This document shows positions 51,115 to 60,482 of a stretch of DNA of 64,000 nucleotides, one piece after another. The notes under the pieces are model-generated. The model was not told the origin of the DNA. It saw nothing but the letters and a program-made list of their open reading frames with translations, and made no database searches. A program made the translations under genes and the position numbers. Numbering within the stretch: the stretch's first letter is position 1; every line of letters starts with the position of its first letter. Source of the stretch: JOPF136 sp963773835 (GTDB lineage Bacteria > Acidobacteriota > Terriglobia > Acidiferrales > UBA7541); contig CAVZCQ010000002.1 in assembly GCA_963773835.1 (NCBI GenBank), positions 434,001-498,000 of the forward strand, given 5' to 3'.

Positions 51115-52953
51115 ATGGACATCCGGCGGGTGAATCGCTACTATCCTCGCCCAGCAAGGCCGCCGGGATCGGTTGCTCCAACGGCGGCCGCAGCCCGGGC
51201 GGATTTTCAGGGCCGAAAGAGTGCCACGGTGATCTGGGACGATCTTCGCGCCATTCAGGGCCGGCACGGGTACCTTCCTGCCGACGAATTGCACGCCCTT
51301 TCGCAGCGCACCGGCACGCCCCTCTACCAGATTCACAGTGTGGCCAGCTTCTATCAGCTTTTCCGTCTGGCGCCCCCGCCCAAGGCGGATGTCCGCGTTT
51401 GCATGGACATGTCCTGCAATCTGAATGGCGCCTGCGAGCTGCGCGAAGCGCTCGCGCGCCGTTACGCCGGCATGGGCGCTTCGGAAGTCACCATCCGCGA
51501 AGTCTCCTGCCTGGGCCGCTGCGACCAGGCTCCCGCCGTCACCGTGAACGATCAGATTTTCCCGGCCATGACGGAAGCAACCGTGGATCTGCTCATCACA
51601 CGGGCCATCTCCGGCGAAGCGCTCCAGGAGCCGCATCCACCGCACACTCACGTGGAGTGCAAATCCGACCCCTATCCGCCCGACAAGCGCTACGGCGCTC
51701 TTCGCTGGCTCCTCAAATCCAAGGACGTGGACGGCGTTCTCGCCTCCCTCAAAGCCGCCGATCTGCGCGGCATGGGCGGCGCAGGCTTCTCCACGGAAAT
51801 GAAGTGGTCGCTCGTCCGCAGGATGGGCGACCCGGAGAAATACATCGTCTGCAACGCGGACGAGAGCGAGCCCGGAACCATCAAAGACCGCTTCATCATC
51901 ACCCATCTGCCGCACCTCGTCGCCGAGGGCATGGCCGTCGCCGGAATCTGCACCGGCGCGAAAAAGGGCATCTTCTACATCCGCCACGAATACGAGCACC
52001 AGGAACACATCATGAAGGAGGAGATCGAGCGCGCCTACCATCAGGGCCTGCTCGGCAAAAACATCCTCGACTCCGGCCTCGACTTCGATCTCGAGGTCTT
52101 CGTCAGCCCCGGCGGCTACATTTGCGGGGAAGAGAGCGCCCTCATCGAAGCCATCGAGGGGCATCGTTCCGAGCCGCGCAACAAGCCGCCCTTCCCCGGG
52201 CAGGCCGGCCTGTGGCAGAAGCCCACGGTCATCAACAACGTCGAAACTTTCGCAAACGTCCCCCAGATCCTCGTCCGCGGCGTCGACTGGTTCAAGTCCG
52301 CCGGCCTCTCCGGCACCAGCGGCCTGAAGTTCGTCGGCATTAGCGGCCACGTGGTCAAGCCCGGCGTTTTCGAGATTCCCATGGCCACTCCCGCCTCCGA
52401 GGTCATCTTCCGCCTCGCCGGCGGCATCCGCGGCGGCAAGAAAATGAAGGCCTTCGCTCCCTCCGGCCCCTCCTCCGGCTATCTCCCCGCCTCCATGGCC
52501 GACATCAAGCTCGATTTCAAGACCCTCGCCGCGGCCGGCTCCATGCTCGGCTCCGGCGCCATGGTCATCTGCGATGAAGACACCTGCATGTTGGACATGG
52601 CGCTGAACGCCGTGGCCTTCTTCCGCAACGAATCCTGCGGCAAATGCGTTCCCTGCCGCGTGGGCTCCCAGAAAATGGTCGCGCTGCTACTCCGCTGGAC
52701 CCAGGGCGGCCTCACCGAGCGCCAGTACGCCTACGACCGCGGCCTCATCGAGGAATTGGGGAACGCCATGACCCTCGCTTCGATTTGCGGTCTCGGCCAG
52801 ATCGTTCCCGCGCCCATCGGCTCGGTCCTGAAGTACTTTCCGGAAGAGGTGGAAGCGCACGCGCTCCACGGCACCTGCCCCTCGGGAATCTGCCATCTAC
52901 CCGGGGCGCCGGCCAAGCGCGCCGCCGCTCAGCGAGTGGGGACGAATCCATGA
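51115..52953 (+). CDS. NuoE-NuoF fusion: NADH-oxidising flavoprotein
   Basis: A 612-residue protein. Residues 35-165 are NuoE-like with four Cys for a [2Fe-2S] cluster (CMDMSC about 96, CLGRC about 133). Residues 200-600 are NuoF-like: RGMGGAGFSTEMKW (NADH/FMN loop), CNADESEPGTIKDR, GYICGEESALIEAIEG, and a 4Fe-4S site CGKCVPCRVGS (about 509) with its fourth Cys in SICGLGQ. ATG 51115 is preferred over an upstream frame. No other Nuo subunits follow; instead a cNMP-Fe-S protein does, so NADH electrons enter a different machine from complex I. Confidence 0.87.
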   Translation: MDIRRVNRYYPRPARPPGSVAPTAAAARADFQGRKSATVIWDDLRAIQGRHGYLPADELHALSQRTGTPLYQIHSVASFYQLFRLAPPPKADVRVCMDMSCNLNGACELREALARRYAGMGASEVTIREVSCLGRCDQAPAVTVNDQIFPAMTEATVDLLITRAISGEALQEPHPPHTHVECKSDPYPPDKRYGALRWLLKSKDVDGVLASLKAADLRGMGGAGFSTEMKWSLVRRMGDPEKYIVCNADESEPGTIKDRFIITHLPHLVAEGMAVAGICTGAKKGIFYIRHEYEHQEHIMKEEIERAYHQGLLGKNILDSGLDFDLEVFVSPGGYICGEESALIEAIEGHRSEPRNKPPFPGQAGLWQKPTVINNVETFANVPQILVRGVDWFKSAGLSGTSGLKFVGISGHVVKPGVFEIPMATPASEVIFRLAGGIRGGKKMKAFAPSGPSSGYLPASMADIKLDFKTLAAAGSMLGSGAMVICDEDTCMLDMALNAVAFFRNESCGKCVPCRVGSQKMVALLLRWTQGGLTERQYAYDRGLIEELGNAMTLASICGLGQIVPAPIGSVLKYFPEEVEAHALHGTCPSGICHLPGAPAKRAAAQRVGTNP

Positions 52954-55121
52954 GCACGCTTTTCGGAACTTTCGTCGGCCCGATGGTGCAGCTCACCATT
53001 GATGGCAAGGAAGTCTCTGCTCCGGCCAGCGCCACCATATTCGACGCCGCTCGCGCTCACGGCATCACCATTCCCACGCTGTGCCACATGCAGAACGAAA
53101 CCCCCGTGGGCGTCTGCCGGCTCTGCGTTGTGGAAGCGGGCGGGCGCGTCCTCACCGCCTCCTGCGTCCGCCAGGTTGAAAACGGCATGAAGGTGCTCAC
53201 CAATTCCGACAAGGTGATGGCCGCGCGCCGCACCCTGCTCGAAATCCTCATGGCCGACCATCCCGCGCCCTGCGCCCGCGAACGCCATTCGGGCGATTGC
53301 GAGCTGGAGATGCAGGCCCGCAACGCCGGGATCACCGAAATCCGCTATCCCAAGCGCCTTTTCACCCGCCCCAAGGACGATTCCTCGCTCGCCATCGCCG
53401 TGGACCATGAGGCCTGCATCCTCTGCGACCGCTGCATCCGCGGTTGCAATGAAATCCGCCAGAACCTCGTCCTCGGCCGCATGGGCAAGGGCGCGTTCGC
53501 GGGCGTGGCCTTCGACCTCAACGCGCCCATGGGCGAATCCACCTGCGTCTCCTGCGGCGAGTGCATGGTGAGCTGCCCCACCGGCGCCCTCACCAACAAA
53601 CGCATTGCCGGCACCGAACTCCCCATCCCCGCCGGCGCGGTTCCTGCCGAGCCGGAAGACCTGCTCGAACTCCCCGTCTTCAAGGGCGTTTCCGGTACCT
53701 TCCTCGAAATGAACAAGGGCGCCATCGTCAAACGCAACTTCCACCCCGGCGAAGTGATCTGCCGCGAAGGCGAATTCGGCTCCACGGCCTTCTATATCGC
53801 CGACGGAAAAGCCGCCGTCTCCATTTCCACGCCCATGGCCCACGTGAAAACCCATGGCGGCGCCCAAGGCTTCTTCAGCCGTCTCACCAGCAGCCTCACC
53901 GGTCGCGATGCCGACGTCCGCGAGGAGGAGACCTCACAGACCTACATCCCCATCGATGCCTCGGTGGACCTCGCCTACGGCAATCCCGTCGCCGAGCTCG
54001 GACCCGGCGACCTGTTCGGCGAAATGACCTGTATGAGCTTTTATCCGCGTTCCGCCACGGTCAAAGCCCTCACCGAGTGCACCATGTACGAGATGCTGCG
54101 GAACGTTCTCGACATCCTGCTCAAAAACAAGTCCTTCCGCGCCCGCCTCGGCAAGGAGTACAAGCGCCGCGCCCTGGAAACCCATCTCCGCGGTGTTCCC
54201 ATGTTCTCCGAGCTGTCTCCCGATTTCGTCGAGCGTCTGATGGACAACGTCAAGCTCATCCGCCTCTCTCCCGGCCAGGTGATTTGCAAACAGGGTGAGC
54301 CCGCCGACAGCTTCTATCTCGTCCGCATCGGCTTCGTGAAGGTCACCGAATCCTATCCCGGCGGCGAACTCGTCATCGCCTATCTCTCCCGAGGCGATTC
54401 CTTCGGCGAAATCGGCCTGCTCGGCTCGGGCGCCCGCACCGCCACTTGCACCGCGCTCGACCACGTCGAGCTGGTCAAGATCTCCGCCGACGATTTCAAC
54501 GCCATGGTCGGGCAGTTCCCCGGCGTCCGCCGCGGCCTCCAGGCTCTGGCCGACGAGCGCCAGCGCCAGAATTCCGAGCGCATGGCTGCGCTCGGCACCA
54601 TTTCGCTGGACTCCTTCCTCGGCCAGGGGCTGATGGAAGCGCAGAGCCTGCTGGTTCTCGACCTGGTGCGCTGCACCCGTTGCGACGCGTGCGTCCGCGC
54701 CTGTGCCGATGCCCACGACGGCGTCACTCGTCTCGTCCGTGAAGGCCAGCGCTTTGACCAGTACCTCGTGGCCACTTCCTGCCGCCATTGCAAGGACCCG
54801 CTCTGCATGGTCGGCTGCCCGGTCGGCTCCATCCGCCGCCGCCATTCCCTCGAAGTCATCATCGAGGACTGGTGCATCGGCTGCGGCCTCTGCGCCCGCA
54901 ATTGCCCTTACGGCAACATCAACCTCCATCCCTTCGAAGTCATGGCCGACGATCCCGACCGCCCCGGCCGCCGCGTTGCCGTCGTCAAGCAGAAAGCCAC
55001 CTCCTGCGACCTCTGCACCGAGCACGCCGAGCCCAGTTGCGTCTACGCCTGCCCGCACGACGCGGCGCACCGCGTGGACCCCAGGAAATTCTTCTCCGAG
55101 CTGCTGGGGATGAAGGTATAG
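52950..55121 (+). CDS. NuoG-like Fe-S protein with two cyclic-nucleotide-binding domains and a C-terminal four-cluster Fe-S module
   Basis: A 723-residue mosaic. Residues 10-90: plant-type [2Fe-2S] (CHMQNETPVGVCRLC). Residues 105-130: His-cluster region HPAPCARERHSGDCELE, short of one Cys. Residues 150-215: two 4Fe-4S motifs (CILCDRCIRGC, CVSCGECMVSC). Residues 257-390 and 417-530: two cNMP domains with phosphate-cassette segments FGEMTCMSFYPRSATV and FGEIGLLGSGARTAT, both keeping Gly-Glu and Arg. Residues 570-700: four clusters of the DmsB/HybA pattern. Its ATG overlaps the NuoEF stop by four bases. It would wire NADH electrons to the next membrane protein under cNMP control. Confidence 0.85.
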   Translation: MSTLFGTFVGPMVQLTIDGKEVSAPASATIFDAARAHGITIPTLCHMQNETPVGVCRLCVVEAGGRVLTASCVRQVENGMKVLTNSDKVMAARRTLLEILMADHPAPCARERHSGDCELEMQARNAGITEIRYPKRLFTRPKDDSSLAIAVDHEACILCDRCIRGCNEIRQNLVLGRMGKGAFAGVAFDLNAPMGESTCVSCGECMVSCPTGALTNKRIAGTELPIPAGAVPAEPEDLLELPVFKGVSGTFLEMNKGAIVKRNFHPGEVICREGEFGSTAFYIADGKAAVSISTPMAHVKTHGGAQGFFSRLTSSLTGRDADVREEETSQTYIPIDASVDLAYGNPVAELGPGDLFGEMTCMSFYPRSATVKALTECTMYEMLRNVLDILLKNKSFRARLGKEYKRRALETHLRGVPMFSELSPDFVERLMDNVKLIRLSPGQVICKQGEPADSFYLVRIGFVKVTESYPGGELVIAYLSRGDSFGEIGLLGSGARTATCTALDHVELVKISADDFNAMVGQFPGVRRGLQALADERQRQNSERMAALGTISLDSFLGQGLMEAQSLLVLDLVRCTRCDACVRACADAHDGVTRLVREGQRFDQYLVATSCRHCKDPLCMVGCPVGSIRRRHSLEVIIEDWCIGCGLCARNCPYGNINLHPFEVMADDPDRPGRRVAVVKQKATSCDLCTEHAEPSCVYACPHDAAHRVDPRKFFSELLGMKV

Positions 55122-55128
55122 GAGCGCC

Positions 55129-56058
55129 ATGCGGATTGACGAAACCCACCGCGGCTGGCTGATCGCTTCCATCCTCATTCTGGGTGCGTCCACAGCCGTC
55201 TATGTCCTCTATGCCCTCTCGGCTCCGCACGGGCCGCGCGGCGGCTCCGCCATCGGCCTCGTGTTCGGATTCGCTGGTTTCGGCTTCATGATCTACGCCG
55301 GATTGCTCGGCGCCCGGAAACAGGTGCCCGTCTGGCGGCTCGGACGCGCCCAGGCCTGGATGCGCGGCCACCTGTGGCTCGGCCTTCTCGCCCTGCCTTT
55401 GATCCTCTTCCACGGCGGATTCCATTTCGGCGGCCTGCTCACCTCCATTCTTCTCTGGCTGCTCATCATCACCGTCGCCAGCGGCGTCTTCGGCGCCATC
55501 CTCCAGCACTATTTGCCCAAGGTCATCTTCGAACGCGTCCCCATGGAAACCATCTACGACGAGATCGACCGCGTCCGCACCCAGCTCCGCCTCGAGGCCG
55601 AAGGCTTCATCTCCGACCTCTGCGGCGCCGTCGTTCCGGAGGCTGAGGCCCTGGAGCTCGTCCCGGAGGGGGGCATCCGCGCTGGCGGGTTCACGGCCAT
55701 GCGCCCGCGCGGCGGCGGCGGCGGTCAGTACGGACTGAACGAAGCCGAGGTCGAGCCCGTGCGCTCGTTCTACGAGACGGAGCTGCTTCCCTACCTTCAG
55801 GCCCCCAATGCTCCCGGCTCCCGGCTGTCCGACGACACGCGCGCCATCGCCGCGTTCACCAAGCTGCGCATGCTCGTCCCTCCCGCCGCCCATCCGGTGG
55901 TGGCCAATCTCGAGAATTTGTGTGAAGAAGAGCGGCAACTCACCCGCCAGGCGCGCATGCACAAGGTGCTGCACATTTGGCTGCTGGTGCACATCCCGCT
56001 CTCGCTGGCTTTGTTGTTGCTCAGTTTTTTCCACGCCGTCATCGCTTTGCGCTACTGA
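55129..56058 (+). CDS. Five-helix membrane protein, probable b-type cytochrome
   Basis: A 309-residue protein. Helices are seen at about 10-30, 42-62, 82-100, 103-125 and 281-307; a soluble insert of 150 residues separates the fourth and fifth. His81 (MRGHLW), His95 and His99 (LFHGGFHFGG), His127, His282, His288 and His302 are placed in or near helices and could bind haem b, as in cytochrome b561 or ferric-reductase-like domains. It starts seven bases after the cNMP Fe-S gene and is the natural membrane link between that protein and the periplasmic decahaem cytochrome. I recognise no named family. Confidence 0.7.
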   Translation: MRIDETHRGWLIASILILGASTAVYVLYALSAPHGPRGGSAIGLVFGFAGFGFMIYAGLLGARKQVPVWRLGRAQAWMRGHLWLGLLALPLILFHGGFHFGGLLTSILLWLLIITVASGVFGAILQHYLPKVIFERVPMETIYDEIDRVRTQLRLEAEGFISDLCGAVVPEAEALELVPEGGIRAGGFTAMRPRGGGGGQYGLNEAEVEPVRSFYETELLPYLQAPNAPGSRLSDDTRAIAAFTKLRMLVPPAAHPVVANLENLCEEERQLTRQARMHKVLHIWLLVHIPLSLALLLLSFFHAVIALRY

Positions 56059-56165
56059 GGGCGGCGGGGGAGCCACGGTCAGTGATTTCCTGACCGTGGG
56101 TTTGTTCTGGGATTGAACGCCGGTCGCAAAGACGACCGTCAAGTTAGGAGTGGAGGAGCAAAGGC

Positions 56166-57548
56166 GTGCCGCGTGTCCGCACAACCAAGGCTCTCGCGCA
56201 GCGCATTGACTTGAACTATTTCAAGCGGCCCATCCCTATGCGCCGCTGGCGCTACTGGCTCTGCCTGATTCTCCCCGTCGTCGGATTCGTCTGGCTGGGC
56301 TGGCACCTGGTGGCCCGCGATTTCCGGCCCTATTCGAGCGGACCGCTCTCCGCCGGCCACGTCCTGCTCACCCGCGATTGCGGCACGTGCCACGTCCCGG
56401 AAAAGAACGCGTCGTTCACCGTGCACGCCAATAATCAGGCCTGCAAGGACTGCCACGACGGGCCCATCCACCAGGTCAATCAGACCCGTGAGCCCGATTG
56501 CGGCTCCTGCCACATCGAGCATCGCGGCGGCGCCCGCCTTATCGCCACCAGCAATCAGAGCTGCGCCCAGTGCCATGCCAATCTCCAGACCGCTCCGGGC
56601 ACCTCCACCAAATTCGTCACCAAGATCACCAGCCTGAACGAGGACCATCCGGAGATCGTAATCTTCCGCGAGCACCGCAAGGATCCCTGCACCATCAAGC
56701 TGAACCACTTCGTGCACATGAAGAAGAACCTGCTGGGCCCCAAGGGCGCCGTCCAGATGGAATGCAAGGATTGCCACCGCCAGCCGGCCTCGCGCGAGGC
56801 CTGGCGGTTCGGTTCCGCCGAGGCTCTGCCCGTCTCCGCCCCGGCTCCCGCGCCCCCGGTGATGAAGGCGGACCTCTACGCCCCCGACCCCGCCCTCGCC
56901 CGCATGAGCATGCCCAAGTTTGCCCAGGCCTGCTCCGCCTGCCACCTGCTCCAGTTCGATAAGCGCTTCGCCGAGCAGGTCCCGCACGACAAGCCGGACA
57001 TCGTCCGCGCCTTCGTGGTCAAGAAGCTCGAAGCCTATATCGCCGCGCATCCCGCCGAGCTGCGCGAACAGCCGGAACAGGTGCGCCGCCTGCCGTCCAG
57101 TCCCGCTCCGCCGGCCGCGCGCGTCGTCACTCCCGCTCAGTGGGTTGCCGAGCGCACCAAGGAAGCCGAAACACTGCTCTGGGGAAAAACCTGCCGCCAG
57201 TGCCACGAAATCACGATCACCGAGGGCCAGCCGCTGCCCAAGGTCGCCGATGCCAACTACACCTTGCACTGGATGCCTCGCTCCCGCTTCAACCATGACG
57301 CCCACCGCGGTTTCGCCTGCGCGAGCTGCCATCCCGGCGCGCTCACCAGCAAAGACACGGCGGACATCCTCCAGCCCAAGCTCGCCACCTGCAAGGATTG
57401 CCATGCTCCCGGCCCCTCTCACGTCGAGGCGCGCTGCTTCGAGTGTCACGCCTATCACGATTGGTCCAAGCGGAAGGAAGTCAATCCGACCTTCGTGCCC
57501 CGGGCCCTGCGTGCGCAGTTGACAGTCCACCAGGCCCCCGGCCAGTAA
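56166..57548 (+). CDS. Membrane-anchored decahaem c-type cytochrome
   Basis: A 460-residue protein with one N-terminal helix (about 29-50) and ten CxxCH motifs, beginning at residues 72, 93, 112, 133 and about 200, 256, 342, 385, 409 and 425. The first four are evenly packed like cytochrome c3 / NrfB-type modules; a Pro/Ala-rich linker lies near 215. It starts at GTG 56166 after AGGAG. It ends the operon begun by the NuoEF fusion and would take electrons across or along the periplasm. Confidence 0.88.
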   Translation: MPRVRTTKALAQRIDLNYFKRPIPMRRWRYWLCLILPVVGFVWLGWHLVARDFRPYSSGPLSAGHVLLTRDCGTCHVPEKNASFTVHANNQACKDCHDGPIHQVNQTREPDCGSCHIEHRGGARLIATSNQSCAQCHANLQTAPGTSTKFVTKITSLNEDHPEIVIFREHRKDPCTIKLNHFVHMKKNLLGPKGAVQMECKDCHRQPASREAWRFGSAEALPVSAPAPAPPVMKADLYAPDPALARMSMPKFAQACSACHLLQFDKRFAEQVPHDKPDIVRAFVVKKLEAYIAAHPAELREQPEQVRRLPSSPAPPAARVVTPAQWVAERTKEAETLLWGKTCRQCHEITITEGQPLPKVADANYTLHWMPRSRFNHDAHRGFACASCHPGALTSKDTADILQPKLATCKDCHAPGPSHVEARCFECHAYHDWSKRKEVNPTFVPRALRAQLTVHQAPGQ

Positions 57549-57581
57549 CCTCATCACCTGTAGCTCAGGGCCCGACGTTGA

Positions 57582-57598
57582 CCGGCGCACTTCGCCGG
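57582..57598 (+). terminator. Hairpin after the decahaem cytochrome gene
   Basis: CCGGCG-CACTT-CGCCGG, a 6-bp GC stem 33 bases after the stop. No T-run. The remainder of the gap to 57782 shows no gene; I checked it by eye for a c-di-GMP riboswitch and did not find the consensus. Confidence 0.35.
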
Positions 57599-57782
57599 GC
57601 AACGGCCGACCTGAGGTTCTTCCGCACAGTCCGGTTGGCGCCTCCCGTGTCCCGAAGCTCCGAGATCGGGACCGTCCGCAAGTCTTTCCAGCAGACGCAA
57701 CTTTAATGAACGGTGTTTCGATGCCTCGGGGAGCCTCGAGACTTTTACGCAGCCGCAGCCAATCCTGTTCGGGATGAATCCG

Positions 57783-58271
57783 TCAGTATCGAAATCGTGG
57801 AGGGAGCGATTCGTCGCGCCGGAATTCGTAATGCACAAACGAGGCCGCCAGCCCATACCATCCTCGCGACCCCTGGGACTCGGTCCGTACCACTCGCGCC
57901 ATCGTCGTCATCCGCACCGACCCCATCCCCATCGGCCGGTCCGTTAGCGCCACTTCCATCGCGATCGGCGTCCCCGGCTCAATCCGCTGCGGCGCCAGAA
58001 AATACACCCCGCTCGCGCTGATGTCCCGCGTCTCCAGCGGGATCGGAAATTCCAGCTCCAGCCCGTCCACCGCAGTCAATCGCAGCGGCAGCCTCAAAAA
58101 AGCCCGCGCGCAGTTCCGCCGGTTCCCCACCACGCTCACCGCGTGCGTCGGAACGCTCAGAAAGTGTTGGTTGGTCGGTGTCTTTAAGGAAAAGGGCGAT
58201 GAGGAAGGCTTTGCATCCGTGCGCCTCTCGGGCCATTCGGGAGACACACTCGGCTTCGGTTTGGCCACCAT
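57783..58271 (-). CDS. PilZ-domain protein (c-di-GMP receptor)
   Basis: A 162-residue protein whose C-terminal two thirds form a PilZ barrel: RNRRNCAR-type arginine motif (VVGNRRNCARAFLRLPLRL) and the second motif RDISASGVYFLAP (Asp-x-Ser-x-x-Gly), followed by GTPIAMEVALTD. Both c-di-GMP contact motifs are present. ATG 58271 is used; the longer frame begins in upstream sequence. It faces the decahaem cytochrome gene in convergent orientation. Confidence 0.82.
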   Translation of the reverse strand: MVAKPKPSVSPEWPERRTDAKPSSSPFSLKTPTNQHFLSVPTHAVSVVGNRRNCARAFLRLPLRLTAVDGLELEFPIPLETRDISASGVYFLAPQRIEPGTPIAMEVALTDRPMGMGSVRMTTMARVVRTESQGSRGWYGLAASFVHYEFRRDESLPPRFRY

Positions 58272-58360
58272 CACTTCACCCCAGTGAAGACTACGCCCAA
58301 GGAAATCGAATCTTCTGCGCATCCGCCGGAAGGGTCAATCCAGCGCCCCTCCCGGGTGTC

Positions 58361-60376
58361 CTATCCGGCAACAGGAGGGATGCGCCGCCCGGCCGCCGCC
58401 CCTGCCTGTACCTCGTCCAGCGCTTCGTGCGCCGCCTCCAGTTGTGCCCGCGACCCCATCAGCACGATCTGGTCCGCCCCCGCCAGATGCGTCTCCGGCC
58501 CAGGGTTGTAAATCACGGTGGGCTCCCGCACCACTGCCACGATCACCGCCCCGCTCCTCCGCCTCACGTCCACTTCCCGCAGCTCCATCCCGTCCAGGCG
58601 CGATCCGGGTGCCACGATGAACAGTTCCAGGTCCACTTCCGGCAGCAGGTGCCACAGGTTCCGCAGCGGCTCTCCCGGGAGCGGCATGATTCGCATCATG
58701 TCGTAGTCCCCCGCACGCAGCGCCCCCACCTGTTTGGCCAGCAGTGCTCGCGGCATCCCGAAGATTCGCAGCACCCGCACCGCGATCTCCATCCACGCTT
58801 CAATTTCCTCCGCCACCACGTCCGTGGCTCCCGCTTTGCGTAGTTCCACCGCGTTCGCGATCCGCTTCAACCGCGCGATGATGTGCAGCTCCGGGTTCAG
58901 CATGCGCGCGTGCGAGATCGCCTGCGGAAGGATCGCCGGGTCCGACACCGCAAACACCACTGCACGCGCACGCTCCGCTCCCGCACGCCGCAGGATTTCC
59001 GGGCTGGAAATGTCCCCGAAGTAGATCTTCTCTCCCGCCGACCGCGCCGCCTTCACCGCCCGCGAATTCACGTCGATCACCACGTACCGCAGGTTGTTCT
59101 CCTTCAAGAGCGCTGCCAGCCGCCGCCCGTTCTCGCCATACCCGCAGATGATCACGTGACCCGACAATCGCGCATCCGCGTGTGGTGTTTCCGCCTCTCC
59201 GGGCACCGCTCTCTGTCGCCCGAACCAACGCGACACCCGCGGGCCCGCCGCCACCAGTCCCGGCGTCGCCGCCAGAGTCAGCACCGCTGCGGACAGGAAC
59301 ACCTGGTAATACGATTCCGGCACCATTCCCCGGTGCGCGCCTTCCCGCAGCAGCACGAACGAGAATTCCCCCACCTGCGCCACCGCCAGCCCGCACACTG
59401 CCGCCAGCCGCAACGGGAATCCCATGATCCGCACCGCCGCCCCTCCCGCCAGCACTTTTCCCACCAGGATTGCCGCCGTCACCCCCAGCACCACCGGAGC
59501 ATGCGCCAGCGCGTACGGCACCCGGATCAGCATCCCGATGGCTACGAAAAAAAGGCTCGAAAAGCTGTCGCGAAACGGAATGATCGCCGCCATCGCCTGG
59601 TGCGCGTACTCCGACTCGCTGATCACCACACCCGCGATGAACGCGCCCAGCGCCAGCGAAAGGCCCAATTGCGACGCGCCCCACGCAATCGCCAGCGTGG
59701 AAAACAGCGTCGCAATGATGAACACCTCGCGGCTGCGCACTCCCGCCACCGCCCGCAGCACCCGGGGAAACAGATATTGCGCGCTGACTACGATCAACGC
59801 CACCACTGCCAGCGATTTCCCCAGCGCCATCAGCACCGCCAGCAGTTGGGCCGACTGCCGCGCCGCCAGCACCGGCACCAGCGCCATCATCGGCACCACG
59901 CACAGGTCCTGGAACAGCAGAATCCCCAGGCTGATGCGTCCCGGCAGCGTTTCGATTTCGTTCCGCTCCTCCAGCACTTTCATCACGATGGCCGTGCTGC
60001 TCACCGCCACCAGGAATCCCCAGAACACCGCGTCCCCGGTCTTCAATCCCGCCGCCAGCAGCACCGCCAGCGTCAGCGCCACAGTAATCCCGATCTGCAG
60101 GCTCCCTCCGCCCAGCGCGATCTGTTTCATCCGCGCCAGCCGCTCCAGCGAAAATTCCACCCCCACCGTGAACAGCAGCAGCGCCACCCCGATTTCCGCC
60201 AGATGCTCCACCGTTTCTACGTTCGAGATCATCCGCAGTCCGTACGGCCCCGCCACCAGCCCGGTCAGCAAATACCCCACCACCGTGGACTGGCTCAGAC
60301 GCCGCATCAGGAACGACATCAGCGTCGCCAGTCCGAGCAGCAGCAGCAGATCCCGGAAAATTCCCGCGTCAGGCAT
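58361..60376 (-). CDS. CPA2-family cation:proton antiporter with TrkA-N and TrkA-C domains (KefB/YbaL-like)
   Basis: A 671-residue transporter. Helices span residues 5-385, with LLLFTVGVEFSLERL and the ion-binding region LGILLFQDLCVVPMMAL (Gln-Asp at helix 5). Residues 412-530 hold a Rossmann RCK/TrkA-N domain (HVIICGYGENGRRLAALLKENN ... VVIDVN), and 570-650 a TrkA-C domain. Such proteins exchange K+ or Na+ for protons under nucleotide control. The next minus-strand gene begins 89 bases on; no operon link is obvious. Confidence 0.9.
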   Translation of the reverse strand: MPDAGIFRDLLLLLGLATLMSFLMRRLSQSTVVGYLLTGLVAGPYGLRMISNVETVEHLAEIGVALLLFTVGVEFSLERLARMKQIALGGGSLQIGITVALTLAVLLAAGLKTGDAVFWGFLVAVSSTAIVMKVLEERNEIETLPGRISLGILLFQDLCVVPMMALVPVLAARQSAQLLAVLMALGKSLAVVALIVVSAQYLFPRVLRAVAGVRSREVFIIATLFSTLAIAWGASQLGLSLALGAFIAGVVISESEYAHQAMAAIIPFRDSFSSLFFVAIGMLIRVPYALAHAPVVLGVTAAILVGKVLAGGAAVRIMGFPLRLAAVCGLAVAQVGEFSFVLLREGAHRGMVPESYYQVFLSAAVLTLAATPGLVAAGPRVSRWFGRQRAVPGEAETPHADARLSGHVIICGYGENGRRLAALLKENNLRYVVIDVNSRAVKAARSAGEKIYFGDISSPEILRRAGAERARAVVFAVSDPAILPQAISHARMLNPELHIIARLKRIANAVELRKAGATDVVAEEIEAWMEIAVRVLRIFGMPRALLAKQVGALRAGDYDMMRIMPLPGEPLRNLWHLLPEVDLELFIVAPGSRLDGMELREVDVRRRSGAVIVAVVREPTVIYNPGPETHLAGADQIVLMGSRAQLEAAHEALDEVQAGAAAGRRIPPVAG

Positions 60377-60482
60377 AGAGGTCGTTATTTTATCTCATCC
60401 ACCGGAATTGCCTCGCTCGGCCGCCAATTTACCCGCAAAATTCGGATAGCCCGCCACCCATCGGGCGGCGTAGTGTGAACGC

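Noticed and set aside
57549..57782. A possible c-di-GMP riboswitch, prompted by the nearby PilZ gene
   Set aside because: The conserved GEMM core could not be found on either strand, and the gap lies between convergent genes, downstream of both.
58883..60478. A 531-codon + strand frame rich in Arg, His and Gln, opposite the CPA2 antiporter
   Set aside because: Composition is that of an antisense frame of a hydrophobic transporter; no domain, no ribosome site.
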